From Variovorax flavidus (lineage in GTDB: Bacteria > Pseudomonadota > Gammaproteobacteria > Burkholderiales > Burkholderiaceae_C), in NCBI RefSeq assembly GCF_030317145.1, contig NZ_JASZYE010000003.1:806001-870000 (forward strand): a stretch of DNA of 64,000 nt, given 5' to 3'. Shown here piece by piece: positions 24,807 through 33,205 of the stretch. Positions within the stretch are counted from its first letter, which is position 1; each line of letters begins with the position of its first letter. The notes beneath the pieces were generated by a model, which saw only the letters and a program-made list of their open reading frames with translations, did no database searches and was not told the origin of the DNA. The position numbers were made by a program, and so were the translations under genes.

Positions 24807-26160
24807 AGTCACTGCGATCGCTCCCGGTACGCCCTCCGACCGGACCGAAGCCGTGAGCCACGGCGACGCGACCGGCCTCAAGAACATGCAGCAGCTGATC
24901 CAGCTGCGATGGATTGCGGTGGTCGGCCAGATTGCCACCATCCTCGTCGTTCATTTCGGCTTCGGCATCCGGCTGCCGCTCGACCAGATGCTGGCCGTGC
25001 TGGCATGCCTCGCCGCTTTCAACGCGGCGAGCCAGTTTCGCTGGCGGATCCACCGCGATGTGTCCAATGCCGAGTTGTTCGTCGCGCTGCTGGTCGACGT
25101 GGCCATGCTCACCGCACAGCTCTACCTCAGCGGCGGCGCAGCAAATCCCTTCGTGTTTCTCTACCTGCTGCAGGTCATTCTGGCCGCGGTGCTGCTGGAG
25201 GCCTGGTCGACGTGGACGATGGTGGGCGTCACCACCGCCTGCTTCGCGAGCCTGGCCCTGTTTTCGGGACCGCTCGCGATCCCGCTCAACCACGATCGCG
25301 GCCTGCTCAGCCCCTACATCCTGGGCGTCCTGGTCTGCTTTGCGCTCATCGCTGCGCTGCTGGTCGTCTTCATCACCCGGATCACCCGCAACCTGCGCGG
25401 CCGCGATGCGCGTCTGGCGGCGCTGCGGCAGCGCGCCGCCGAGGAGGAACACATCGTGCGCATGGGCCTGCTGGCCTCGGGTGCCGCGCACGAACTCGGC
25501 ACGCCGCTCGCCACGCTGGCGGTGATCCTCGGCGACTGGCGGCGGCTGCCCCACTTCACCTCCGACCCCGAGCTGCTGGACGAGGTGAGCGAGATGCAGG
25601 CCCAGGTGCAGCGCTGCAAGAGCATCCTGAGCGGGATCCTGCTGTCGGCCGGTGAAGCGCGTGGCGAGAACTCGGTGGAAACGACCGTCAGCACCTTCCT
25701 CGACGACCTGGTCGAAGAGTGGCGCGACACGCGCCCTGCGACTTCCTTCACCTACGAGAACCGGTTCGGCCACGACCTGCCCATGGTTTCCGATTCGGCG
25801 CTGAAGCAGATGATTTGCAACCTGCTCGACAATGCCCTGGAAGCCTCGCCGCGCTGGGTGGCCCTCGAAGCGGCGCACGACGGCGACGATCTGACGCTCA
25901 CGGTCAGCGATCGCGGACCGGGATTCGCGCCCGGAATGCTCGCGCAGTTCGGCAAGCCCTACCAGTCGACCAAAGGCCGGCCCGGCGCCGGGCTGGGATT
26001 GTTCCTCGTCGTCAACGTGGCGCGCACGCTGGGCGGCAGGGTCGAGGCGCGCAACCGGCCGGAAGGCGGTGCGGTCGTGACGCTCACGCTGCCGCTGGCT
26101 GCCATCACCCTCGAAGAGGACGAGGACGACGAATTGGAAGACGAAGGACATGGAAGCTGA
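24799..26160 (+). CDS. regB: Redox sensor histidine kinase RegB/PrrB
   Basis: The 453-residue protein has six membrane helices in residues 35-195, then an H-box and a HATPase domain. The quinone-sensing motif GGAANPF sits at 112-118. The phospho-accepting His is in GAAHELGTPLATL (His231). A cysteine in QVQRCKSIL (Cys273), 42 residues after it, matches the position of the redox-active Cys in RegB. N, G1 and G2 boxes (NLLDNALEASPRW, SDRGPGFAPGM, GAGLGLFLVVN) are intact. The start at 24799 overlaps the SURF1 gene. With RegA it likely controls respiratory genes including the upstream oxidase. Confidence 0.93.
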   Translation: MTEVTAIAPGTPSDRTEAVSHGDATGLKNMQQLIQLRWIAVVGQIATILVVHFGFGIRLPLDQMLAVLACLAAFNAASQFRWRIHRDVSNAELFVALLVDVAMLTAQLYLSGGAANPFVFLYLLQVILAAVLLEAWSTWTMVGVTTACFASLALFSGPLAIPLNHDRGLLSPYILGVLVCFALIAALLVVFITRITRNLRGRDARLAALRQRAAEEEHIVRMGLLASGAAHELGTPLATLAVILGDWRRLPHFTSDPELLDEVSEMQAQVQRCKSILSGILLSAGEARGENSVETTVSTFLDDLVEEWRDTRPATSFTYENRFGHDLPMVSDSALKQMICNLLDNALEASPRWVALEAAHDGDDLTLTVSDRGPGFAPGMLAQFGKPYQSTKGRPGAGLGLFLVVNVARTLGGRVEARNRPEGGAVVTLTLPLAAITLEEDEDDELEDEGHGS

Positions 26161-26686
26161 ACGCCTGCTGCTGATCGTCGAGGACGACGCAGCTTTTGCG
26201 CGGACGCTCGGCCGCTCGTTCGAGCGGCGCGGCTACGCCGTGATGCTCGCTGCGAACCTGGACGAAGTGTCGGCACTCCTGAAGGAGCATTCGCCGGGAT
26301 ACGCGGTGGTCGACCTCAAGCTCAATGGCGACGCATCGGGGCTGGCCTGCGTCCAGACCCTCAACCAGCATGACCCGGCGATGCTCATCGTGGTGCTGAC
26401 CGGCTTCGCCAGCATCGCCACCGCGGTCGAGGCCATCAAGCTCGGCGCCTGCCACTACCTCGCCAAGCCGTCGAACACCGACGACATCGAGGCGGCTTTC
26501 GGCCGCGCCGAGGGCAGTACGGAAGTGGAGCTGACGAACCGTTCCACGTCGATCAAGACGCTCGAATGGGAGCGCATCCACGAAACACTCGCGGAAACCG
26601 GCTTCAATATTTCGGAGACGGCGAGGCGGCTAGGGATGCACCGCCGCACGCTGGCGCGCAAACTGGTCAAGCAGCGCGTCAAGTAG
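26150..26686 (+). CDS. regA: Response regulator RegA/PrrA with Fis-type HTH
   Basis: The 178-residue regulator has an N-terminal receiver domain with acidic pair EDD (11-13), phospho-acceptor Asp55 in VVDLKLNG, Thr in VLTGFAS and Lys in LAKPS. A short linker leads to a Fis-family helix-turn-helix (ISETARRLGMHRRTLARKL, about 155-173). This is the compact RegA/ActR/PrrA type. It overlaps regB by 11 bases. It is the partner of RegB in oxygen or redox-dependent gene control. Confidence 0.94.
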   Translation: MEAERLLLIVEDDAAFARTLGRSFERRGYAVMLAANLDEVSALLKEHSPGYAVVDLKLNGDASGLACVQTLNQHDPAMLIVVLTGFASIATAVEAIKLGACHYLAKPSNTDDIEAAFGRAEGSTEVELTNRSTSIKTLEWERIHETLAETGFNISETARRLGMHRRTLARKLVKQRVK

Positions 26687-26700
26687 GCGCCAAGGCAGCG

Positions 26701-27282
26701 TCAGGACGGCCGCGTGACATCGCGTCCGTCGGCCTGCGCCAGCAACCGGGCCGTGGCCAGCGCGGCCATCTCCAGTCTCTTCACGTCGCGTTCGTCGAGG
26801 TCGGCGCGCGGCTCGAAGCTGAATCCGCACAGCACACCGTACAGGCTGCCGTCCGAAAACCTCACCGGCACGCCAATGTGGGCGCCCAGCGCCTCGTAGT
26901 AGTCGGGAAGGCCATTCGCGACCCGCACGCGCTTGACGTCGGGCACCAGGCAGGGCATTCGCCCGTCGACGATCCGCTGGCAGATGGTTTCAGCGAGCGG
27001 ATGGAAATCCCCGGGCCGGATGATGGCCTCCAGGGCCTTCGCGGAGATCTGCCGGAACACGCGGTTCTGGTCCACGAACTCGCCCACGAAAACCACCTCG
27101 AGATTGAGCTGCTCGCGCACGACGCGCAGAAGGCTGCCGATGCAGCGCTCGGTGAAGCTGCCGTCCGTGCCGATGCCGGTCTCCGCCGTGATCGTGGCGA
27201 TACGGGATGCCCAATCATCCAAGTCGTGCGGCTCGGCCTGGGTTAATTTGCTCGTCAAACTGTTTGTCCTTCCGGGAGCCAT
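26701..27282 (-). CDS. Stand-alone GAF domain protein
   Basis: The protein of about 193 residues is a single GAF domain: FVGEFVDQNRVFRQISA, then FHPLAETICQRIVDGRMP and PDVKRVRVANGLPDYYEALG, which match the GAF found before EAL or GGDEF domains in Burkholderiales. No output domain follows, so it may bind a small ligand or act with a partner protein. The ATG at 27282 is my choice; 27306 is also possible. It converges on regA with 14 bases between stops and diverges from the next secreted protein gene. Confidence 0.7.
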   Translation of the reverse strand: MAPGRTNSLTSKLTQAEPHDLDDWASRIATITAETGIGTDGSFTERCIGSLLRVVREQLNLEVVFVGEFVDQNRVFRQISAKALEAIIRPGDFHPLAETICQRIVDGRMPCLVPDVKRVRVANGLPDYYEALGAHIGVPVRFSDGSLYGVLCGFSFEPRADLDERDVKRLEMAALATARLLAQADGRDVTRPS

Positions 27283-27388
27283 CGTACGACAGAGTGTTTG
27301 CGCCATTGCGAGCCCTGCATGGCCGCCCCACAATTTCCGGGCACCACCCTGGCAAGCCCGCCGGGGCGGGCACTCACCGGACGCGGCC

Positions 27389-28009
27389 ATGCACCATTCA
27401 TTCGGTGGACTCACCGGCCTCCGGGCATCCGGTGCCCTGTGCAGCGCGTTGATCGGGGCCGGCATCGCGGCAGACACCTTCGCGGAGACGCCGCCAGCGC
27501 GCTTTGCCAGCGTCGCGATCGTCGGTACCTATCGCGCAGCGGGGCCGGCGAAGAACCAGTACACACTGCTGTCGATATTCCGCCAGGAATCGGCCGAAGG
27601 CCAGCCGGCCGGCATCGCCACCTTCGGCTGGCTGGACACCGGCGAGGTCCTGCTCGTCCAGTACACGGGGTACGTGCCCTCGATCAAGCAGGCGATGTCG
27701 CGCCGCAGCGTGATGACGCCCAGGCCCCAACCGCTGGACATCCAGGCCGCGCCGCGCTACGTGATGGTCTGCGCGTGGCCGCTGGATGCAAAGAAGGCAC
27801 CCGGCAAGCCGATCGCCGTCTACGGTGAGCGGGACGACGCCAATGCCCAGATCGATTCCTCGGCGAATTCCACCCTCACGACCGTGACGTGGGTCCCGGT
27901 CCCGGCCGCGCGTGCGGCCAGGAACTTTGCCGCCAAGGACTATTGCGGCGAGATCGCGCGCACAAGGAAATCTTCGGCACCCACGTGGCTGATCGACGCC
28001 AGCGAATAG
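27389..28009 (+). CDS. Secreted protein of unknown function
   Basis: The 206-residue product begins with a likely signal peptide (SGALCSALIGAGIAADTFAE, residues 14-33) and continues as a beta-rich soluble domain of unknown family with VGTYRAAGPAKNQYTLLSI and PRYVMVCAWPLDAKKAPGK. Two cysteines (CAWP and YCGE) may form a disulfide. I do not recognise it. Its start is the ATG that places the signal sequence at the N-terminus. It is a single gene. Confidence 0.65.
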   Translation: MHHSFGGLTGLRASGALCSALIGAGIAADTFAETPPARFASVAIVGTYRAAGPAKNQYTLLSIFRQESAEGQPAGIATFGWLDTGEVLLVQYTGYVPSIKQAMSRRSVMTPRPQPLDIQAAPRYVMVCAWPLDAKKAPGKPIAVYGERDDANAQIDSSANSTLTTVTWVPVPAARAARNFAAKDYCGEIARTRKSSAPTWLIDASE

Positions 28010-28188
28010 CCCATCCGACCCTGCGGCCCGCCGACTTGTGCCGTCCTTCTGTGGATAACGTTGTGTGTAGCGCGTGGAGGCGCATGCGCAAGGGCTGACG
28101 CCATGCGGGTTTCCGCTGCATTGCCTGCGAAACGGGCACACGGCGGATACTGGCCTGCTACGCTGGATCGACCACCCGGAGGAACACC

Positions 28189-28590
28189 ATGGCCGAGCTT
28201 CCCACACCCCCGCGACGCCGCATCGCGCTCATCGCCCACGACGGCAAGAAAACCGCCATGCTGGCGCTGGCGCGCGAATTCGAGCCCCTCCTGCGCCAAT
28301 GCGAACTCTGCGCCACGGGGACCACGGGCGCGCGGCTGGCTTCCGAGGTCGGCCTCACGGTCGAGCGCCTGTTGAGCGGACCGCAAGGCGGCGACCTGCA
28401 GATCGGCGCGCGGCTCGCCACTGGCGGCGTCGACGTCGTCATCTTCCTGCGCGACCCGATGACGGCGCAGCCGCACGAGCCCGACATCAATGCCCTGGTG
28501 CGGGCATGCGACGTCCACGACGTTCCCTGTGCGACGAACGTGGCGAGCGCGAGACTGGTGCTGCGGCAGTTCGAGTCCGAGAAGCCTTGA
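28189..28590 (+). CDS. mgsA: Methylglyoxal synthase
   Basis: The 133-residue protein converts dihydroxyacetone phosphate to methylglyoxal and phosphate. Family motifs are present: [14 protein letters not shown] near 12-25, phosphate-binding ATGTTGARL near 42-50, [17 protein letters not shown] near 63-79, and [20 protein letters not shown] with catalytic Asp and His. Length fits (E. coli 152). GAGGAACACC precedes the ATG. It lies tail to tail with the NarL-type regulator gene. Confidence 0.95.
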   Translation: MAELPTPPRRRIALIAHDGKKTAMLALAREFEPLLRQCELCATGTTGARLASEVGLTVERLLSGPQGGDLQIGARLATGGVDVVIFLRDPMTAQPHEPDINALVRACDVHDVPCATNVASARLVLRQFESEKP

Positions 28591-28597
28591 CCCGCCG

Positions 28598-29311
28598 CTA
28601 GGCGTAGCGTGCCTGGCCTTGTTCCTGGAACAGCGGCGTGACCGTCGCGCGGCTTGCCCGCGCACGAACCGCCACCACCCCTTCGCACGGCCCCTGGCTC
28701 ACCAGCCCGCGCTGCGCCGCCACGATGACGGCATGCGTGCGCGTCGTCGCATCGAGCTTTTCGAGGATGCCCTTGACGTGCACCTTGACGGTGCCGACGG
28801 CAATGCCGAGCTCCTTGGCGATCGCCTTGTTGCACGAGCCTGTCGTCAGCAGCTTCAGCACCTCTGTTTCCCGCGTGGTGAGCCGCTCGCGGGTGAGGCT
28901 GTCCGCGATGCGCCGCGAGACCGAATGGGCCAGGTAGCGCTGCCCCTGGCTCAGGGCGGTCACCCCGTCGATGAGTTCGTCGACCTGGCAACCTTGCAGG
29001 AGGTAGCCGTGGATGCCGGCATTGATGGCCGAGCGGATTTCCCACTCGCGATCGATCGGCGTGACGACCATGACCTTGGGGCCGCGATGGCGCCGGGCGC
29101 CCTTGGCGGCCTTCGCATCGGCCAGGAATTCAAGGCCGCTGCGATAGTCCGCGACGACCACGTCGGGCGTGTCCGCCCCTTCGGCCGGCTGCACTGCGCT
29201 TCTGACAGTCACGGCCAGTCCGGGCCGACTGCCAAGGATCGCGGCCAGGCCGGCGGACATGACGGGATCCTCATGAATCACGGAAACCTGGATGGGTTCG
29301 ATCGTCGGCAT
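28598..29311 (-). CDS. NarL/LuxR-type response regulator, atypical receiver
   Basis: The 237-residue protein has an N-terminal receiver domain (acidic pair in HEDPVM, Asp55 in VVADYRSG, Thr84 in VVTPID) and a LuxR helix-turn-helix (LTTRETEVLKLLTTGSCNKA through GTVKVHVKGILEKL). The conserved receiver lysine is Gln106 (GYLLQGC instead of GYLLKD), which often weakens phosphorylation-driven switching. No kinase gene is adjacent, so it is an orphan regulator. The start at 29311 begins the receiver fold; an upstream in-frame ATG at 29326 adds five residues. It diverges from the membrane protein at 29577. Confidence 0.88.
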   Translation of the reverse strand: MPTIEPIQVSVIHEDPVMSAGLAAILGSRPGLAVTVRSAVQPAEGADTPDVVVADYRSGLEFLADAKAAKGARRHRGPKVMVVTPIDREWEIRSAINAGIHGYLLQGCQVDELIDGVTALSQGQRYLAHSVSRRIADSLTRERLTTRETEVLKLLTTGSCNKAIAKELGIAVGTVKVHVKGILEKLDATTRTHAVIVAAQRGLVSQGPCEGVVAVRARASRATVTPLFQEQGQARYA

Positions 29312-29576
29312 GCTGTGTCCTCTCATCGGGTTGCGGCGGGGTGGGAATGATCAGCGCGCGCGCATCGCGGGACAAATTAAGCGATGTGAATCCTTGTGAT
29401 TCGAAGCCCACCCTTTGGAGGTAGGCGGCGGGGGCCCTTCAGTCAGAGTCGAAAGCACTGCCGCCCTTGAACACTCTGGGCACCCGCGCAATGATCCGCG
29501 CGGGCGACCCGGGCCCCGCCTGCCGCTGGCCTTCAAATTGCTTTCCCGCCCAGCCTTTCATCCAAGGAGCTGACCC
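29312..29576. other. 265-base divergent intergenic region
   Basis: This gap separates the NarL-type regulator gene from the membrane protein gene at 29577. It contains CCCGCGC (29483-29489) and GCGCGGG (29498-29504), which pair with an 8-base loop; there is no T run after it. AAGGAG stands before the ATG at 29577. I see no other clear gene or operator here. Confidence 0.5.
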
Positions 29577-30101
29577 ATGTTCTACGGCTTAACCCCTCTT
29601 GGCATCGTCCACACCGTCATCAGCCTCGTGGCGGTGGCGGCCGGCCTCGTCGCGCTGGTGCGCTACAAGGAAATTGCGCTCGCCACGCGCGCGGGGCGAA
29701 TCTATGTGGTTGCCACCGCGCTCACATGCCTCACGGGTTTCGGCATCTTCCAGCACGGAGGCTTCGGCCCGCCGCACGTGCTGGGCATCGTGACGCTCGT
29801 GGTGCTCGCAACGGCGATGGCTGCGGAGCGAGGGAAGGTGTTCGGCAAGCTGTCGGCCTATGTGGCGGTGGTCTGCTATTCGCTGACGTTCTTCTTCCAC
29901 ATGATTCCCGGCGTGACCGAGACGGCGACCCGGCTCCCGCTGGGCGCCCCCCTGGTGGCGGACCGTGATGCGTCACCGGGATTGCGAGGAACGATCGGCG
30001 CCCTGTTCATCGTGTTCCTGATCGGCGCAACCGTGCAGGTGCTGCGGTTGCGCGCCACGCGCCAGCGCGACGCACTGGACGGTCTGCGCATGCAGGGCTG
30101 A
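29577..30101 (+). CDS. Four-helix membrane protein of unknown function
   Basis: The 174-residue protein has four to five predicted membrane helices (about 8-27, 43-60, 67-84, 92-112 and 138-160). A conserved-looking segment reads FGIFQHGGFGPPHVLGI. I do not recognise the family with certainty; it resembles small integral membrane proteins of the DUF2306 type in layout only. A good ribosome-binding site (AAGGAG) precedes the ATG. It is divergently oriented from the regulator at 28598, which might control it. Confidence 0.65.
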   Translation: MFYGLTPLGIVHTVISLVAVAAGLVALVRYKEIALATRAGRIYVVATALTCLTGFGIFQHGGFGPPHVLGIVTLVVLATAMAAERGKVFGKLSAYVAVVCYSLTFFFHMIPGVTETATRLPLGAPLVADRDASPGLRGTIGALFIVFLIGATVQVLRLRATRQRDALDGLRMQG

Positions 30102-30109
30102 CGGCCGTT

Positions 30110-30298
30110 TCAGAGCTTGATGACGTACTTGAAGACGACGACCAGCGCGACACCCAACACGGCAATGAACACCAACCGACCCCAGCGCACCCCAGGCTGG
30201 CCAAGATCGGCAAGCTCCGTCCGGTGCAGGCCCGAAAACGAGGTCGAATCCGGCTTGTCTCGCGCCCAATCGTGAAAGTTATCTCTGTCGGTGTTCAT
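30110..30298 (-). CDS. Small single-span membrane protein
   Basis: The 62-residue protein is soluble and charged for its first 40 residues (MNTDRDNFHDWARDKPDS) and ends in one membrane helix (RLVFIAVLGVALVVVFKYV, about 43-60), so it may be a tail-anchored protein. I do not recognise it. The start codon lies inside an ATGTA-A-TACAT palindrome. A divergent gene begins about 160 bases away across a palindrome-bearing region. Confidence 0.55.
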   Translation of the reverse strand: MNTDRDNFHDWARDKPDSTSFSGLHRTELADLGQPGVRWGRLVFIAVLGVALVVVFKYVIKL

Positions 30299-30338
30299 GT
30301 AATACATTCTAACTACAGTTACACCGGGTTTAACACCG

Positions 30339-30354
30339 TGTCGTCGCGACGACA
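30339..30354. promoter_or_regulatory. Perfect 16-bp palindrome in divergent intergenic region
   Basis: TGTCGTCGCGACGACA is a perfect inverted repeat with no spacer. It lies between the start of the small membrane protein gene (30298, minus strand) and the secreted Asp-rich protein gene (30458, plus strand). Position and symmetry fit an operator for a dimeric regulator, but no matching regulator gene is next to it. The identification as an operator is inference. Confidence 0.45.
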
Positions 30355-30457
30355 GCCACACAAGCGACGCAACACTACACAAGATTTCGTCGGCGCATTA
30401 CCTCCGGTTCACATGGCGCAAGCAGCATGGAGGCTCCTCACAGACAGGAGCCCCACC

Positions 30458-30802
30458 ATGAAAAAGATTGCTTTTGCCCTCGGCACCGTCGCACTGCTTT
30501 CGCTGGCAACGCTTAGCGTGCCAGCGCTGGCGCAGCCCTACTCGAACCGGGTGATCGTCGTCCCGGCCCCGCCTCCGCCGCCGGCGCGCGGCTACGTCGT
30601 GACCCCTGGCTATGGCTACGTGCAGCCGGGCTATGTGCATCGCGGGCCGGGCTACTACCAGGGCCGCGACGGGCGATGGGACCGCCGCGGTTACGGCGAC
30701 CGCGACCATGACGGCGTCCCCAATCGCTACGACCGTGACCGCGACGGCGATGGCGTTCCCAACCGCTACGACTACCGTCCGGACAACCCCTACCGCTATT
30801 GA
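30458..30802 (+). CDS. Secreted protein with Asp-rich calcium-binding-like repeats
   Basis: The 114-residue protein has a Sec signal peptide (MKKIAFALGTVALLSLATLS, cleavage ALA-QP near 26). After it come a Pro stretch and Gly/Tyr-rich segments (GYVVTPGYGYVQPGYV) and then two copies of an Asp-rich unit (DRDHDGVPNRYD and DRDGDGVPNRYD). The DxDxDGVPN spacing is like the thrombospondin type 3 calcium-binding repeat seen in some outer-membrane proteins. Function is unknown. GGAG precedes the ATG. Small proteins of this style are often exported in Burkholderiales. Confidence 0.75.
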   Translation: MKKIAFALGTVALLSLATLSVPALAQPYSNRVIVVPAPPPPPARGYVVTPGYGYVQPGYVHRGPGYYQGRDGRWDRRGYGDRDHDGVPNRYDRDRDGDGVPNRYDYRPDNPYRY

Positions 30803-30899
30803 ATTCCGGCGCCGGGCGTGACGGCGTTCCAGGGGATGTGGACGCCGTCCAGTATCTCTGCTAAGGTTTGTGGATGCTGTACACAAGCCGGAGAGATCG

Positions 30900-31700
30900 A
30901 TGCTGCTGTTCGACGACAAGTGCGCCGTGATCTACGGCGCCGGCGGTGCCATCGGCGGTGCGGTAGCCCGAGCCTTCGCGCGTGAAGGCGCAAAGCTCTT
31001 TCTCGCCGGCCGCACGCAATCCAGGCTGGACACAGTCGCCGCCGACATCGCCGCCGCCGGAGGGCTGGCCGAAGCCACGGCGCTCGACGCTCTCGACGCC
31101 TCCGCGGTCGAACGCCACGCCGATGACGTGGCACGCAAGGCCGGCGGCATCGACATCGCCCTGAACGCCATCGGCGTCGCCCACGTCCAGGGCACGCCCT
31201 TCGCGGACCTCTCCCTGGAAGATTACGAATTTCCGATCACGACCTACACGCGCACCAATTTCATTACGGCCAAGGCCGTTGCGCGACACATGGCGGCGCA
31301 GGGCTCCGGCGTGATCCTCACCCTTTCGACCCCCGGGGCGCGGCTTCCTGGGCCCGGGTACATGGGCAATTGCGTCGCCAGCGCAGCCGTCGAAGCCATG
31401 TCGCGCCACCTGGCCGGTGAACTCGGCGCACAAGGCATCCGCGTCATCTGCATCCGGCCGCACGCCATTCCTGAAGCCGCGGCAGCGGGTTCGCACACGC
31501 AAGCGGTCTTCAAGCCCATGGCGGACCGCGCCGGCGTGACTGTCGAACAGATGCTGGCGGGCGCAGCCGGCGGCACACTGCTGAAGCGGCTGCCCACGCT
31601 GGACGAAGTCGCGAACACGGCCGTCTTCCTGGCCTCCGGCTACGCGGGTGCCATGACAGGCACGGTCGCCAACCTGAGCTGCGGCTTTCTGGTGGATTGA
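30900..31700 (+). CDS. SDR family protein lacking the catalytic Tyr/Lys
   Basis: The 266-residue protein is a classical-length short-chain dehydrogenase/reductase with a cofactor-binding motif GAGGAIGG (13-20), NAIGVAH-like segment near 89 and a C-terminal GTVANLSCGF. The active-site YxxxK is not present: by alignment to the following helix (SAAVEAMSRHLAGEL) the Tyr and Lys positions are Asn157 and Ser161 (GNCVAS). So it may be inactive as an oxidoreductase or act in a different way. GGAGAG precedes the ATG. It is followed directly by an MFS pump gene, with overlap if that uses its TTG. Confidence 0.82.
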   Translation: MLLFDDKCAVIYGAGGAIGGAVARAFAREGAKLFLAGRTQSRLDTVAADIAAAGGLAEATALDALDASAVERHADDVARKAGGIDIALNAIGVAHVQGTPFADLSLEDYEFPITTYTRTNFITAKAVARHMAAQGSGVILTLSTPGARLPGPGYMGNCVASAAVEAMSRHLAGELGAQGIRVICIRPHAIPEAAAAGSHTQAVFKPMADRAGVTVEQMLAGAAGGTLLKRLPTLDEVANTAVFLASGYAGAMTGTVANLSCGFLVD

Positions 31701-31702
31701 GG

Positions 31703-33142
31703 ATGACGCATCGCTGGGCCGCCCTCATGGTCCTGTGCCTTGGCGTGTTGATGATCGTGCTCGACACCACGATCGTGAACGTCGCCCTGCCCTCGATCCG
31801 CCAGGACCTCGGCTTCTCGGAAACCTCGCTGGTCTGGGTCGTCAACGCATACATGCTGACCTTCGGCGGCTTCCTGCTGCTGGGCGGGCGGCTGGGAGAC
31901 CTGTTCGGCCACCGGCGCCTGTTCCTGCTCGGCATCACGCTCTTCACGGTGGCCTCGCTGGGCTGTGGCCTGTCAACCTCGCAAGCCCTGCTGATCACGG
32001 CGCGCGCCGTGCAGGGCTTGGGCGGCGCGGTGGTTTCGGCGGTCTCGCTGTCGCTGATCATGAATCTCTTCACCGAACCGGCCGAGCGCGCGAAGGCGAT
32101 GGGCATCTACGGCTTCGTGTGCGCCGGCGGCGGCAGCATCGGCGTGCTGCTGGGCGGCCTGCTCACCGATGCGTTGAGCTGGCACTGGATCTTTCTGGTC
32201 AACCTGCCGATCGGCGTGGCCGTCTACGCGCTGTGCCTTGCGCTGCTGCCCAAGGTCGACGGACATGCCGCCGGCGAACGCCTGGACATCGGCGGAGCGG
32301 TGACCGTGACAACTGCGCTGATGCTGGCTGTCTACGCGATCGTCAACGGCAACGACGCCGGCTGGACCTCCCGGCAGACGATCCTGCTGCTTGGTACTTC
32401 GGTGGGGCTGTTGGTCGCGTTCCTGGCGATCGAGGCGAGAGTGAAGCATCCGCTGATGCCGCTGCGCCTCTTCAGGCTGCGCAACGTCGCGACGGCGAAC
32501 ATCATCGGCGTGCTGTGGGCCGCGGCGATGTTCGCCTGGTTCTTCATCTCCGCCCTGTATCTGCAACTCGTGCTGGGCCGCAGCCCGATGCAAGTGGGGC
32601 TGGCGTTCCTGCCGGCCAACCTCATCATGGCGGCCTTTTCGCTCGGCCTCTCCGCAAAGCTGGTGATGCGCTTCGGCAACCGGGCACCGCTCTCCGTCGG
32701 GCTGCTGCTCGCGGCAGCCGGGCTGGCCTTGTTCGTCCGGGCACCGGTGGATGGCAGTTTCCTGGCCGATGTCCTGCCTGGCATGACCTTGCTCGGCATC
32801 GGCGCAGGCATGGCGCTCAATCCCCTGTTGCTCGTGGCGATGAGCGACGTCGCGCCGAGCGAGTCCGGCCTGGCGTCGGGCGTGCTGAACACTGCCTTCA
32901 TGATGGGCGGCGCGCTTGGCCTCGCGGTGCTCGCGAGTCTGGCCGCGGCACGCACCGGCCACCTGCTCGCGACGGGCGCGAACCCGCTGGTCGCGCTCAA
33001 TGGCGGCTACCACCTCGCCTTTCTCGTGGGCGCGGTTTTTGCGGCCGCGGCGGCCCTCCTCGCATCCGTGTTTCTCCGTGCGAATGTCCGGACTTCGGCA
33101 CCTCGGGACGATGACGCGATGGGTGCCGCACGTAGCAGCTGA
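31703..33142 (+). CDS. MFS drug/metabolite efflux pump, DHA2 (EmrB/QacA) type
   Basis: The 479-residue protein has about 14 membrane helices, typical of DHA2. Motif D1 is seen in LDTTIVNVALPSIRQDLG (about 17-34), motif A in GGRLGDLFGHRRLFLLG (about 58-74), and motif C-like sequence GGGSIGVLLGGLLTD near 143-157. Such pumps export drugs or small metabolites using protons. A TTG at 31697 overlapping the SDR stop could also be used as start. Together with the SDR gene it appears to be a two-gene operon. The substrate is unknown. Confidence 0.9.
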   Translation: MTHRWAALMVLCLGVLMIVLDTTIVNVALPSIRQDLGFSETSLVWVVNAYMLTFGGFLLLGGRLGDLFGHRRLFLLGITLFTVASLGCGLSTSQALLITARAVQGLGGAVVSAVSLSLIMNLFTEPAERAKAMGIYGFVCAGGGSIGVLLGGLLTDALSWHWIFLVNLPIGVAVYALCLALLPKVDGHAAGERLDIGGAVTVTTALMLAVYAIVNGNDAGWTSRQTILLLGTSVGLLVAFLAIEARVKHPLMPLRLFRLRNVATANIIGVLWAAAMFAWFFISALYLQLVLGRSPMQVGLAFLPANLIMAAFSLGLSAKLVMRFGNRAPLSVGLLLAAAGLALFVRAPVDGSFLADVLPGMTLLGIGAGMALNPLLLVAMSDVAPSESGLASGVLNTAFMMGGALGLAVLASLAAARTGHLLATGANPLVALNGGYHLAFLVGAVFAAAAALLASVFLRANVRTSAPRDDDAMGAARSS

Positions 33143-33205
33143 ATCCGGCCGAAACGTAGGCGTTGGCCTACAGAAATTCCGCCCGCGCGCGCCCACCATC
33201 AAGGC

